A DNA stretch of 64,000 nucleotides, from NCBI RefSeq assembly GCF_000429485.1, contig NZ_AUBY01000008.1, forward strand, positions 248,001 through 312,000. Reading direction: 5' to 3'. The position numbers were made by a program, and so were the translations under genes. The DNA comes from Aliagarivorans marinus DSM 23064 (GTDB taxonomy: Bacteria; Pseudomonadota; Gammaproteobacteria; Enterobacterales; Celerinatantimonadaceae). How positions within the stretch are numbered: position 1 is the first letter of the stretch; each line of letters starts with the position of its first letter. The notes below the pieces were generated by a model. It saw only the letters and a list, made by a program, of their open reading frames with translations, did not search any database and was not told the DNA's origin. Of the stretch, positions 53,754-62,908 are shown piece after piece.

Positions 53754-53772
53754 AATGATATGTTATATCATT
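53754..53772. promoter_or_regulatory. Perfect inverted repeat upstream of the ABC operon (Fur/Zur-like)
   Basis: AATGATAT and ATATCATT flank GTT, a perfect 19-bp inverted repeat 32 bp before the ABC ATPase start. Its base makeup recalls Fur- and Zur-family sites but fits neither consensus closely. The converging TonB receptor gene has a clear Fur box, so metal control of both units is plausible. Confidence 0.5.
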
Positions 53773-53803
53773 CTGCGAAATTAATTGTTTATTCGGAGAA
53801 TCA

Positions 53804-54523
53804 ATGTCTGAGCCAGTCGTAGTAGCAGAATCTCTTAACGTGAGATTTGCTGACCAGTGCGTGCTTGACGATGTCAGCTTTACTGTAAACCGTGGCGAAG
53901 TGTTCGCCCTGCTTGGGGGCAACGGTGCCGGTAAATCTACCACCCTGAAGACCTTCCTTGGCACAGTTGCACCTACTTCGGGTAGTGCGTCGGTGTTGGG
54001 CCACTCGGTCACCAGCGATAGCGACTTTATTCGCAGCAAGGTGGCCTACCTGCCTGAGTCGGTGATGCTGTATGGCCACCTGACCGGCATGGAAAACATC
54101 GAGTACTTTTTATCGCTGGCCGATGTAAAGCGCAGCGCCAGCGATATCGAAGCGGCACTTAAGCGAGTTGCCCTGCAAGCCGACGCCTGGCACAAAAAAC
54201 TGGCTGATTACTCCAAAGGCATGCGCCAGAAGACCGCGATTGCGCTGGCCTTGTTGCGCAGTGCGCCGGTGCTGTTCTTGGATGAGCCGACCTCGGGCCT
54301 TGATCCGAGCGCCATTGACGAGTTCAACCAGCTGGTAACCGCGCTGTCTGAAGCCGGTTCAACCGTGTTTATGGTGACCCACGATGTGTATGGCGCCTGT
54401 CAGGTAGCCCACCGCATTGGCCTGCTGGACCAAGGCAAAATCGTTGGCGTGTTCGAGCGTAGCGGCAGCGAGCTTATCGATACCGAACAAGTACACACTG
54501 CCTTTGCCAAGAGAAACGCCTAA
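53804..54523 (+). CDS. ABC transporter ATPase (CcmA/NosF type)
   Basis: A 239-residue ABC ATPase with Walker A GGNGAGKST, a short signature region YSKGMRQK, Walker B VLFLDEPTSGLD and H-loop MVTHD. The subfamily (NosF/CcmA) works with ABC-2 permeases, usually in export or membrane remodelling. It overlaps the next gene by one base and heads a three-gene operon. Confidence 0.92.
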   Translation: MSEPVVVAESLNVRFADQCVLDDVSFTVNRGEVFALLGGNGAGKSTTLKTFLGTVAPTSGSASVLGHSVTSDSDFIRSKVAYLPESVMLYGHLTGMENIEYFLSLADVKRSASDIEAALKRVALQADAWHKKLADYSKGMRQKTAIALALLRSAPVLFLDEPTSGLDPSAIDEFNQLVTALSEAGSTVFMVTHDVYGACQVAHRIGLLDQGKIVGVFERSGSELIDTEQVHTAFAKRNA

Positions 54524-55956
54524 TGAGCATCATCAAATCCGTTATGTTCGATGAGTGGCGTTATTGGCGACGAACCAAGGTCGCCACCACCGTCATCCTT
54601 ATCGGTATCGCATTGGCGCTGGCCTCGGTCATCGTCAACTCAATTGAAGTGCGCCAAGCCTCGGCAGAGCGCACCGAGCTGCAGCGTATCTCCGAGCAAA
54701 CCTTTTTCGATCAGCCCGATCGCCACCCGCACCGTATGGTGCACTACGGTCACTATGTATTCCGCACGCCTTCTCCGCTGAGCATTATTGAGCCGGGGGT
54801 GGATGCCTTCACCGGTACCGCCATGTTCTTGGAAGGCCACCAGCAGAACACCGCGATGTTCTCTGAGCAGCGTCAATCCAGCGGCTTGACCCGTTTTAGC
54901 AGCCTGTCGCCGGCCTTTATGCTTCAAGTGCTGGTGCCGCTAATGCTGATTTTGGTGGGCTACTCCTGTGTCACCCGCGAGCGCGAAGCCGGCACCCTGC
55001 ATGTGATGATCACCCAAGGCGTGAAGGTGCGCGATATTCTGGCGGGCAAGTTTTTCTCCTTGGCCGGTAGCGGCATGCTGATGCTAGCGCCGTTGGCAAT
55101 TGCCAGCTTGTGGGCCGGCGCGCATGGCGAGTCCTTGGCGATTACTGCCAGCTTTGTGCTCGGCTATGTGGTGTACATCTTGGTTTGGAGCGCCATTGTG
55201 TTGTGGGGCTCGACCATCAGCTCGCGCAGCAACGCCAGCTTTGCCATTTTGATCGCCCTCTGGGTGGTGCTGTGTATTCTGGTGCCACGTATTGCCAGCA
55301 CCACCGCAGCCACGCTAGAACCTTCTCCGGGTAAGCTGGAAAGCGATTTTTCGGTAGTCGAAGAGCTACGTGCACTGGGCGATGGCCACAATGCCTCCGA
55401 CCCTGCCTACGAAAAGCTCAAGCAAGACTTGCTCAACCAATACGGCGTCGATGATGTTGCCGATTTGCCAATGAACTTTCGCGGCGTGGTACTCACTTAC
55501 TCGGAGAAAAAGCTCACTGACGTACTGAACAAGTACGCCGAAGCGCGCATGGACGAAGAGCTGTCGCAGGCCGAGATCGCCCGCCAGTTCGGTTGGCTGT
55601 CGCCGATGGTGTCGATGCGTACCTTCTCAATGATGATCGCTGGGACGAACCTTGAGAACCACCATCGCTTCCTGCGCGAAGCCGAAGAGCTGCGTTTCGA
55701 CTTTGTTCAGGCGCTTAACCATGCCCATGAGCATGACCTCGACTACCACACCGATATCAACCGCTACGTGAATGACGATACCGCTAAAGCCGCGCGTGTC
55801 GATGCCAGCCACTGGCAGGTGTTATCAAGCTTCGATTTCGCCCCAGAGTCTGCGCAGTTCCGCCTGTCGCACAGTCTGCGCTATGTGCTGCAACTGCTGC
55901 TGTGGGCCGCATTGATGTTGGCGCTGATTAAACGGGCAAGCCGAGGAGTGATGTAA
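54523..55956 (+). CDS. ABC-2 type permease with large extracytoplasmic loop (NosY/DUF3526 type)
   Basis: A 477-residue membrane protein. One N-terminal helix precedes a ~130-residue extracytoplasmic region, then a block of about four to five helices containing the ABC-2 element CVTREREAGTLHVMIT, a second extracytoplasmic region of ~150 residues and a final helix. It partners the ATPase upstream and the second permease downstream (start two bases beyond its stop). Transported substrate unknown. Confidence 0.85.
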   Translation: MSIIKSVMFDEWRYWRRTKVATTVILIGIALALASVIVNSIEVRQASAERTELQRISEQTFFDQPDRHPHRMVHYGHYVFRTPSPLSIIEPGVDAFTGTAMFLEGHQQNTAMFSEQRQSSGLTRFSSLSPAFMLQVLVPLMLILVGYSCVTREREAGTLHVMITQGVKVRDILAGKFFSLAGSGMLMLAPLAIASLWAGAHGESLAITASFVLGYVVYILVWSAIVLWGSTISSRSNASFAILIALWVVLCILVPRIASTTAATLEPSPGKLESDFSVVEELRALGDGHNASDPAYEKLKQDLLNQYGVDDVADLPMNFRGVVLTYSEKKLTDVLNKYAEARMDEELSQAEIARQFGWLSPMVSMRTFSMMIAGTNLENHHRFLREAEELRFDFVQALNHAHEHDLDYHTDINRYVNDDTAKAARVDASHWQVLSSFDFAPESAQFRLSHSLRYVLQLLLWAALMLALIKRASRGVM

Positions 55957-55957
55957 C

Positions 55958-57229
55958 ATGCTATTTGCCGATTTTTACCGGGAGATGCGCTTTCTCTCGA
56001 AGCAGCGCTACATCGTGCTGTTCCTCTCTGCGGTGTTCGCCTTGTCTGCCTTTGCGGTATGGAGTGGCCTGCACGAGACCAAACTGCAACAAGCCACTAT
56101 TGAGCGCTTGCTGGAAAAAGACACGGTCGATCGCGAAAACGTGCTGGCCGGTCACGGCGATTACGGCAGCGCGGCCTATTACAGCTTCCACGTGACCTAC
56201 TCCGAGCCCTCGTCACTGGCTTTTGCGGCGATGGGGCAGCGCGACACCTTCCCCTGGAAGCACCGTATTCGCATGCTGGCGCTGGAAGGTCAGATCTACG
56301 AGACCGATGCAGAAAACCCTGAGCTGTCGCTGTTCGGCCGCTTCGACTTTGCCTTTATCGTGAGCGTGCTGCTGCCGATCTTCGTGATTTTGCTGCTACA
56401 CGACCTGCGCTCTGGCGAGAAAGAAGCCGGTCGCTACGACCTGCTGGTTGCCACCGCCAAGAAGCAACACAAACTTTGGTTGAGCCGCGCACTGGTGATC
56501 ACCACCGGCCTTGCGCTGGCCATGCTGGTGCCGCTATTGGTGGGCGCCGCAATCATGCAAGCGCCGCTGGCGAAAACCGCAGCAATGGTGCTTATCACCC
56601 TCGCCCACCTGCTGTTTTGGGTGGTAGTGACCGTGATTGCCGGACGCATGATGCTGGCGCGCGGGCAAAACTCGCCACGCATCGCCTCGGCGCTGCTGGG
56701 TGTTTGGCTGCTGGCCACGGTGATTGTGCCGGTGGTAAGCGACACCTTGATCAACCAATCGATTACCGGCCCGAATGGCGGCGAGGTGGTGCTCACTCAA
56801 CGTGAAGCGGTGAACGGCGCATGGGATCAACCTTACGAAGTGACCTGGGATGAGTTTTTAAAGACTCACCCGGAGTGGGCCGACTACACCGACATGGCGT
56901 CATCGTTTGATTGGAAGTGGTACTACGGCTTCCAGCAGGCGGGTGACCAACACGCTGCTGAGCTATCGAAAGCCTACCGCGATACCATCGTTCGCAAAGA
57001 CGTGGCGGCGGGTAAAGCATCACTGATGTCACCAGCGATGCTCACCCAACGCCTGATGTTGTCGCTGGCGAGCACCGATATCAGCGCCTCATTGGCCTAC
57101 GAGCAAGATGTGCGTGACTTTCATGCCTCGCTGCGTCAGTTCTACTACCCGCTGCTGTTCAAAGGCGGTGAGTTTGAGCTGGAACAGTTGGCGGATATGC
57201 CTTTGTATCGGCAGCGCTTGAGCAACTAA
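55958..57229 (+). CDS. Second ABC-2 type permease (DUF3526 family)
   Basis: A 423-residue membrane protein with the same plan as the previous one: N-terminal helix, extracytoplasmic domain, helical core with the coupling element LRSGEKEAGRYDLLVATAKK, and a long extracytoplasmic part before the C-terminus. This matches DUF3526. Two unlike permeases with one ATPase suggest a heterodimeric exporter. A two-stem terminator follows and also serves the converging TonB receptor. Confidence 0.83.
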   Translation: MLFADFYREMRFLSKQRYIVLFLSAVFALSAFAVWSGLHETKLQQATIERLLEKDTVDRENVLAGHGDYGSAAYYSFHVTYSEPSSLAFAAMGQRDTFPWKHRIRMLALEGQIYETDAENPELSLFGRFDFAFIVSVLLPIFVILLLHDLRSGEKEAGRYDLLVATAKKQHKLWLSRALVITTGLALAMLVPLLVGAAIMQAPLAKTAAMVLITLAHLLFWVVVTVIAGRMMLARGQNSPRIASALLGVWLLATVIVPVVSDTLINQSITGPNGGEVVLTQREAVNGAWDQPYEVTWDEFLKTHPEWADYTDMASSFDWKWYYGFQQAGDQHAAELSKAYRDTIVRKDVAAGKASLMSPAMLTQRLMLSLASTDISASLAYEQDVRDFHASLRQFYYPLLFKGGEFELEQLADMPLYRQRLSN

Positions 57230-57254
57230 GCCCTTAGCCTCCCGTAGATACAGC

Positions 57255-57290
57255 AACGCCCCTCGGCACGGTGCCAAGGGGGCGTTTTTT
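57255..57290. terminator. Bidirectional terminator between ABC operon and TonB receptor
   Basis: AACGCCCC (57255-57262) pairs with GGGGCGTT (57279-57286), enclosing a second stem GGCAC/GTGCC, and a T-run follows on the plus strand. It lies between two converging genes. Confidence 0.85.
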
Positions 57291-57307
57291 GTTACTAAGT
57301 GCTGATG

Positions 57308-59239
57308 CTAGAAGGCGTAGCTGGCACTCAGGCGAATATCACGGCCCGGCTCCAAGGTGCCCCGCGCGAGCTCGGTAATATCGCCATAGCTGGCATGGTC
57401 GCGGTAGGCCTTGTCGAACAGGTTGTTCACCGATAGCGTCATCGCCAAACCCGGTGCTTGTTGTGGCAGCCAGCGCGCATAGATATCGTGCAGCGCGTAG
57501 CCCGGTTTCTCGGTAGAGCCTTCAGCCACCTTGGTCAGACGCTCGACATAGGTACCGATGTAGCCCACTTCAATGTCGCGATGCAGCTGGTAATTCAGCT
57601 CAGCAATCCAGGTGTTGCCCACCGAGGTGCCCACGCCACCGCCGTTGATCTCGCCACTTAGCGGTTCACCGTTTAGCTCGGGCCGTGAGTAGCTATAGCC
57701 CAGCGAGGCGCGCCACGCATAGCCCTGATAACCCGCTTTTAGGCTAAAACCTTGATTATCCAAGTCGCCGGCATTGTCGACTTCGCGGGTCTCCCACAGG
57801 TACATGGCCACATCTTTAATCTCAGATTTAAAGGCGGATGCGCTTAGCCAGTAGCTATCGTTTGACCAATCGATGCCAATCTCGACATTATCAGCACGCT
57901 CTTCTTTGCGACCTTCGGCGCTTGGGGCATAGCCAAGGCGGAACAGCTCGCCTATTTCGGCGCCGCGAATGGCGCGCGCCCAGCCTGCATAGGCCGTTAG
58001 GTTGTCGTTAAAGTAGTGGTGAACACTGATGTTCGGGCTGAAGCCATCGTGATCAAACTCGTTATCATTGAACTCTTCTAAGTGGTAGTCATCGTAGCGC
58101 AGGCCTGCACTTAGCAGCCATGCCTGATGGACCCGCCAATCCGCTTGGATGTAGGCACTGTAAACATGGCCTTTCTCTTGATTGTACTCGCTGTAATCCG
58201 GGCTCTCGCCTTCGGCCTTGTCGCGACGAAACTCAAAGCCATAGACCCATTCCACATTGCCAACACGACTGGTGTTGCGCAGATCCCCGCCAACGCTGTC
58301 GAACTCGGTGGTGTAATCGCCGTAAGGACCGGGGGTGTGATCGAGGGTTGCCTTGTTGTTGTAAACGGTAGCATCGAAGTCCAACCAAGGATTGCTAGCA
58401 GGGGCTAAGCGATATCTGGCGATGAAGGTAGTGCGAGTCATCTCCTGAGGAACCGGTATGTTACGGATATCATTGGGTTGCCACTCGGGGCGATGTAAGC
58501 GCACGCCCTCGTCTTTTAGCGACTCATAGCTTAGCGATAGCTGCTGGTCATCGCTAAGATCGGCCACTAACTTAACCAACCCTATCAGGCTCTCGCTCTC
58601 GGTGTGCGCTTGGGTTTCGCCATTGCCATCCTGATAGTCATCAAAGTCGCTATACACAATGGACGCTAGCGCGCTCAACTGATCATTGAGTAGGCCATAG
58701 CTGGTCACGCTGCCTTTCACAGCGTCGGCATTGCTGAAGTAACCGGCCTTTACCAACGAACCAAAGCGCTGGCCAGACTCGAGCAAGTCTTCAGGGTTCT
58801 TGGTCTCAAACTGGATCGCACCACCAATTGCGCCCGGGCCATTGGTGGCTCTACCGGCCCCCGCCGCTACCGTGACTTGCTTGAGCAGCTCGGGCTCAAT
58901 CGCAATACGTCCTTGGTGATGGTAGAAGTTACCCGCCTGGCTAGCACCGTCTACCGTGATATTGAGTTTGGTGTCTTCCATACCGCGTACGTAGATCTTC
59001 TGCGCCGCACCGACACCGCCTCCAATGCGCACCTCGGGCTCGCTACGAAACACATCTCGCAGCTCATTAGCGTTGAGCTTTTGTAAGGCATCGCTGTCGA
59101 TGATGACCTCGGTGCCAGGAATGCTTTGTCCGGTGACGACCATGGTCTCTTGGGCCTGCTCAGCCCAAGCATTGCCGGTTAACACGGCAGCCACTGAGGC
59201 CGCCACCACACTGTAACGATTGGTAATACTACTTCTCAT
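57308..59239 (-). CDS. TonB-dependent outer-membrane receptor
   Basis: A 643-residue receptor: signal peptide ending TGNAWAEQ, TonB box ETMVVTGQ, plug domain (DSDALQKLNANELRDVF, IYVRGMEDTKLNITVDGA, GAGRATNGPGAIGGAIQFET) and a beta-barrel ending SASYAF. A Fur box lies about 20 bp upstream. The extracellular segment GNFYHHQGR near the plug may help bind a metal. The ligand is not readable; haem, a siderophore or another metal complex are possible. Its 3' end meets the DUF3526-type ABC operon. Confidence 0.9.
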   Translation of the reverse strand: MRSSITNRYSVVAASVAAVLTGNAWAEQAQETMVVTGQSIPGTEVIIDSDALQKLNANELRDVFRSEPEVRIGGGVGAAQKIYVRGMEDTKLNITVDGASQAGNFYHHQGRIAIEPELLKQVTVAAGAGRATNGPGAIGGAIQFETKNPEDLLESGQRFGSLVKAGYFSNADAVKGSVTSYGLLNDQLSALASIVYSDFDDYQDGNGETQAHTESESLIGLVKLVADLSDDQQLSLSYESLKDEGVRLHRPEWQPNDIRNIPVPQEMTRTTFIARYRLAPASNPWLDFDATVYNNKATLDHTPGPYGDYTTEFDSVGGDLRNTSRVGNVEWVYGFEFRRDKAEGESPDYSEYNQEKGHVYSAYIQADWRVHQAWLLSAGLRYDDYHLEEFNDNEFDHDGFSPNISVHHYFNDNLTAYAGWARAIRGAEIGELFRLGYAPSAEGRKEERADNVEIGIDWSNDSYWLSASAFKSEIKDVAMYLWETREVDNAGDLDNQGFSLKAGYQGYAWRASLGYSYSRPELNGEPLSGEINGGGVGTSVGNTWIAELNYQLHRDIEVGYIGTYVERLTKVAEGSTEKPGYALHDIYARWLPQQAPGLAMTLSVNNLFDKAYRDHASYGDITELARGTLEPGRDIRLSASYAF

Positions 59240-59258
59240 AGCTCCCTCTAGATTAAAC

Positions 59259-59275
59259 GATAATCATTATCATTC
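59259..59275 (-). promoter_or_regulatory. Fur box upstream of the TonB receptor
   Basis: GATAATCATTATCATTC closely follows the Fur consensus (GATAATGATAATCATTATC) and sits about 20 bp from the receptor start. It is the best iron-regulation site in the window. Confidence 0.85.
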
Positions 59276-59650
59276 GCACAATGTCATCTATCACAGGGGC
59301 TGAGTAAAGTGTTTTTACAACTGTTACATATTCGCGGTCGACTCAACTACATGCTTTCTCAACAAGCCACAGTTGACCTTTTTTAGTTTCATAGCCGCAC
59401 CCATCCTTAGGCTCAATCTTCCTAGATGCCATTGCGCTGAGAAGCCCACTTAGCATGCACTTGAGACTAAACACACGCCTTGATAATGCTGTGATTAAGT
59501 CAATCGCCGCGAGCTAGATTCATACCCTTCACTTTACTGGGAGCAAGCCTTGATTGGTGGGATTTCACAATCCTTCGGTGAAATATCGTAAACCTGTTAA
59601 TGATGGCAAAACAGTACGATGAAGTCCCCCATCAGTAAGGTAGATTGACC
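59276..59650. other. Intergenic region between TonB receptor and exported protein
   Basis: About 375 bp between divergent genes. The left end adjoins the Fur box; the right end has the AAGG ribosome site of the exported-protein gene. I see a short hairpin-capable sequence near 59555-59583 (TTTCACAATCCTTCGGTGAAA) but no other feature. Confidence 0.45.
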
Positions 59651-60490
59651 ATGATAAAATCAATGTTTGTACTTACGCTCGCTCTGGTTGGCTTTGTATT
59701 TCACGCCAACGCCGACCAACGCCCCAGCTTCGATATCGCCAGCGACTTGCTGGTATTTCAATACGACAGCAAGACCGATGCCGACGATATTCACTCCATT
59801 GCGGCCACCGGCAGTGTGTTGAAGCGGATCGGCTATGAGGACTTCAACTACATCGCCGTCGCTGGTGCCTACGGCAGACAGCCAGGCTTGTATATTCCCA
59901 GCCCTGAGCTGTTCGATATGGTGTTCCCCAACAACTGGGTAGACGCCCACAACCAGCGAATTAATGCCATCAACGCGGTTTACAGCAAGGCCAAGCAAAC
60001 CCTCAACGCACAGGGCCAAGTGTGGGTGATGGAGGCAGGTCAGTCGGATGTATCGGCGCAGTGGCTGTCATTGCTGCAAGACGACTTTACCCCCGCCCAG
60101 CTTAAGCAGCAGGTGCATATCGTGCAGCACAGCGACTGGAACGAAAAGATGACCACACCGATGGCGCTGGAGTTTGTCAAACGCTACGCCAATTACCACC
60201 GCATTGAAGATGGCAACTACACCAATAACAGCACCGCCGGGTTTTATGAGGTCAATCAGCAGTTTTTCGATGAGATCCAGGCCGACCCTACGCACGGTGA
60301 GTCGTGGACCTTGGCCTTACAAATCGCCAGTCATTACAACGGGCTGCAAGGGCGCTACCGCAACCCGATTATCGCTAAGCCAGCCGGTATCGACTTTTCC
60401 GATGTGGCAGAGCTTATCTGGATTCTCGAGCTCGATGAGATCAAAGACGTGGATGATTTTGCCATCTGGCTAGGCCTTCGCGGCCAATAG
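59651..60490 (+). CDS. Exported protein, possibly nucleoside-hydrolase-like
   Basis: A 279-residue protein with signal peptide (VLTLALVGFVFHANA). The mature start DLLVFQYDSKTDADDIHSIA resembles the Asp-rich metal loop of nucleoside hydrolases (DTDPGxDDA) in position and spacing, and GQVWVMEAGQSDVSA could be a second active-site strand. The match is by eye and tentative. ATG 59651 is chosen over the TTG two codons earlier. Conserved C-terminus (IIAKPAGIDFSDVAELIWIL). No operon partners. Confidence 0.5.
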   Translation: MIKSMFVLTLALVGFVFHANADQRPSFDIASDLLVFQYDSKTDADDIHSIAATGSVLKRIGYEDFNYIAVAGAYGRQPGLYIPSPELFDMVFPNNWVDAHNQRINAINAVYSKAKQTLNAQGQVWVMEAGQSDVSAQWLSLLQDDFTPAQLKQQVHIVQHSDWNEKMTTPMALEFVKRYANYHRIEDGNYTNNSTAGFYEVNQQFFDEIQADPTHGESWTLALQIASHYNGLQGRYRNPIIAKPAGIDFSDVAELIWILELDEIKDVDDFAIWLGLRGQ

Positions 60491-60571
60491 CACGCTAGAA
60501 AACTCAAACTCACGGTGAGTGCCATAGCTCGTCTCAATAGCTAGACTCAAGCGACAGGCCTCACCACATCA

Positions 60572-61279
60572 CTAGGTTAAACAGTACCCCACGCCGTGCA
60601 CCGTGCGGATCCGTTCCGCAGACCAACCCGCCTCGCCCAGCTTCTTACGCACCCGGCTAATATGCATATCCAGGCTACGGTCGTGCGCTGTTTGTGGCTT
60701 GTTTAGTCCGTGCTGGTATAGAAAGGCTTTGTCTAAAGACTTGCTACGATAGGTGGCCAGCAGCCACAGCAAGCTAAACTGCACCGGAGTAAGTGATAGC
60801 GACTGCCCCGCAACACTGACCGCACAGCTCTGACGATTAAGGTACAGCTCATCGAGTAGTAATTCGTTTTTAGACAGCGCCATCGCGGTGCGTCGCTGAC
60901 GACGCAGGCAAGCGATAATGCGCGACGGTAGCTCTTGCAGGTGCTTGGGACCAACTACGATATCGTCGCCGCCCATCTCAAAGCAGCGATTGCACTGCTC
61001 TAGTTGATAGTTGTAGGTCACCGCCAACAGCGGAATGGTGGAGTCTCGACGCACCGCCAGCAAGCACTGCTCCTCCGCCTCAAGAAATTCACGATTTGCC
61101 ACCAACAGCACATCGGCCTGCTCGCTAAGCTCGACCAAATTGCATGAGGGGGAAAATGCGAGTTCGGAGTAGCCAAAGCCGGGTCGGGCCAGTACCTGTT
61201 CGATATGTTCTGTGGCGTAATCTGAGGTGCTCAGCAGCACAACCTGAATGGGATTGGGCAGTGAATCCTGTTGCCCCAT
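60572..61279 (-). CDS. OmpR/PhoB-type regulator with degenerate receiver domain
   Basis: A 235-residue regulator. The C-terminal winged helix is normal (LSLTPVQFSLLWLL, HDRSLDMHISRVRKKL, RTVHGVGYCL). The receiver-like N-terminus lacks the phospho-acceptor: the strand that normally ends in Asp reads ADVLLVANREF, and the conserved Lys near GGDDIVVGPK is displaced. No histidine kinase is adjacent. It probably works without phosphorylation, perhaps by ligand or redox input (cysteines in EQCNRCFEMG). It follows the ferric-reductase-like gene by 84 bp in the same direction. Confidence 0.85.
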   Translation of the reverse strand: MGQQDSLPNPIQVVLLSTSDYATEHIEQVLARPGFGYSELAFSPSCNLVELSEQADVLLVANREFLEAEEQCLLAVRRDSTIPLLAVTYNYQLEQCNRCFEMGGDDIVVGPKHLQELPSRIIACLRRQRRTAMALSKNELLLDELYLNRQSCAVSVAGQSLSLTPVQFSLLWLLATYRSKSLDKAFLYQHGLNKPQTAHDRSLDMHISRVRKKLGEAGWSAERIRTVHGVGYCLT

Positions 61280-61363
61280 GAAGCCTCCTTGCCTGTCAGC
61301 GGGCCATCAAGCTTATAACAAAGCTGACAGCACCGCCAAGCAAGCTAGCAGCACGGCAAAGGT

Positions 61364-62680
61364 CTAGCGCATCTCAAACAACTCCTGATGAAAATGCTGC
61401 GGCTTTAGCCCTCTATCGACCAGGCTCAACTTAAGCTGCTTGGCAAAGCCAACCGGGCCGCAGTAATACACAGCGCTATCATCAACGCCGCCGCACTCGC
61501 GGGCCAACTGCTCGGCGCTCATTCGCGGCTGTGTGGTGGTATCCACCAGCTTAAGTGCAACGCCTGCGGCATGGGCGCGTTTTTGCAGCTCCGAGAGCAG
61601 ACTGGGATCGGGTTGTTTGGCGCTGAATATCAGGGTGATCGGCTGCGAACACGGCTTTGCCGCCAGCCACTCCAGCCGAGCCATAAACGGGGCGATACCG
61701 ATACCGGCGGCGATCCAGATCTGCTTACTCTTCGCGTCGAAGGTGAAATCGCCATAGGGACCTTCTACTTCCACCAGCTCGCCTTCTCGCAGCTTGGTAT
61801 GTAGCCCCTCGGTGAAATCGCCCAGTGCCTTAACCATAAAGCGCAGTTGCTTGCCCTTGCCGCCAGCGATGGTGAAGGGATGTGGCTCTTCATCACCGTA
61901 GCGGAGATAGGCGAACTGCCCGGGTTTGAAGCCCGGCCATGATGGCGGCATGTCTATCACCATCTCAGTAGTTGCCATGCCCGGGAAGTAGCGCACCTTG
62001 GCGATAATACCGCGATGAACCTTGCTGACCCCAACCCGCCCAAACAGGCTATAAAACGCCGCAGCCAGCCCCAGCACAATAAACCCGCTGGTGATAATGC
62101 TGATGGGCAGCCCCCAATAGGCGGGCTTGATCAGCACCAAGGAATGCACGCCCAGCACGATATAACACAGCGCCATTAAACGATGGCTGATACGAAACGG
62201 CTTATAGCGCACGATGGCCACCAAGGAGACCACCAGCAATAGCACCATCAGGTAGAAGCCCCACTCCCCGATAAACTCCGCCTCGCCCTTGTAGCTGCGC
62301 AGCCAAGCAACGATTCCATCGAGGTTGGCACCGCCGCTGCCGGCGCGCACCGGTCTATCGATAATCCCTGCCTGCACCAGCTTTTTCGGTACGATCGCCA
62401 GTAGCCAATGCAGCGCACCGCTTACCACCGCAACAATGCCCAACCACTTATGAATGCGGTAGGACTTATCCAGACCATGGGTGAAGCGCTCAATCACCCG
62501 CAAGCGCAGTGCCAGCAACATACACAGGCTCATCAACACAATCGAGATGATGCCGCTGTATTGAATCAGCTGGCTGCGCAGGGCGAAGCCCCGAGTGGTG
62601 AGTAAATTGGGCTCTGCGGCTAACCAAGCCAGGCTAGTCAACAGGATAATGGCGGTAATGCCGTACTTTGCGTTTCGCAT
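61364..62680 (-). CDS. Ferric-reductase-like transmembrane flavocytochrome
   Basis: A 438-residue protein. The N-terminal ~225 residues carry six hydrophobic segments with spaced histidines (HKWLG, HWLLA, SHRLMA, GVHSLV), the haem ligands of ferric-reductase/NADPH-oxidase-type domains. Then come an FAD-binding domain (PHPFTIAG) and an NAD(P)-binding domain (IWIAAGIGIAPFMARL, YYCGPVGFA). ATG 62680 has AGGAG nine bases upstream; the longer frame overlaps the operator repeats. It may move electrons across the membrane to iron, copper or other acceptors. The degenerate response regulator follows it. Confidence 0.9.
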   Translation of the reverse strand: MRNAKYGITAIILLTSLAWLAAEPNLLTTRGFALRSQLIQYSGIISIVLMSLCMLLALRLRVIERFTHGLDKSYRIHKWLGIVAVVSGALHWLLAIVPKKLVQAGIIDRPVRAGSGGANLDGIVAWLRSYKGEAEFIGEWGFYLMVLLLVVSLVAIVRYKPFRISHRLMALCYIVLGVHSLVLIKPAYWGLPISIITSGFIVLGLAAAFYSLFGRVGVSKVHRGIIAKVRYFPGMATTEMVIDMPPSWPGFKPGQFAYLRYGDEEPHPFTIAGGKGKQLRFMVKALGDFTEGLHTKLREGELVEVEGPYGDFTFDAKSKQIWIAAGIGIAPFMARLEWLAAKPCSQPITLIFSAKQPDPSLLSELQKRAHAAGVALKLVDTTTQPRMSAEQLARECGGVDDSAVYYCGPVGFAKQLKLSLVDRGLKPQHFHQELFEMR

Positions 62681-62722
62681 GGGGGGTAACTCCTGATTCC
62701 TCACCACCATGATGCATTTTTG

Positions 62723-62753
62723 AATGCAAAGTAACTTATCAACAATGCAAAGT
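62723..62753 (-). promoter_or_regulatory. Direct repeats upstream of the flavocytochrome gene
   Basis: AATGCAAAGT occurs twice, at 62723-62732 and 62744-62753, with starts 21 bp apart (two helical turns). A partial inverted copy (ATGCATT) lies at 62711. Direct repeats in helical phase are typical targets of OmpR/PhoB-family regulators, such as the one encoded next to this gene. Confidence 0.5.
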
Positions 62754-62908
62754 TGCGTAAATTTCAAGCACCCGCAAACTCGTGATTACGCAGCCCACAC
62801 CCGTTCAAAGGAAAATGATAATTAATCTTACCTTTCAATTAGATAGGCATTACCTGTTGAGACAATCAATCAGCTCGGTATACTCACCGCTTGCTTGCAG
62901 GGGGTACC

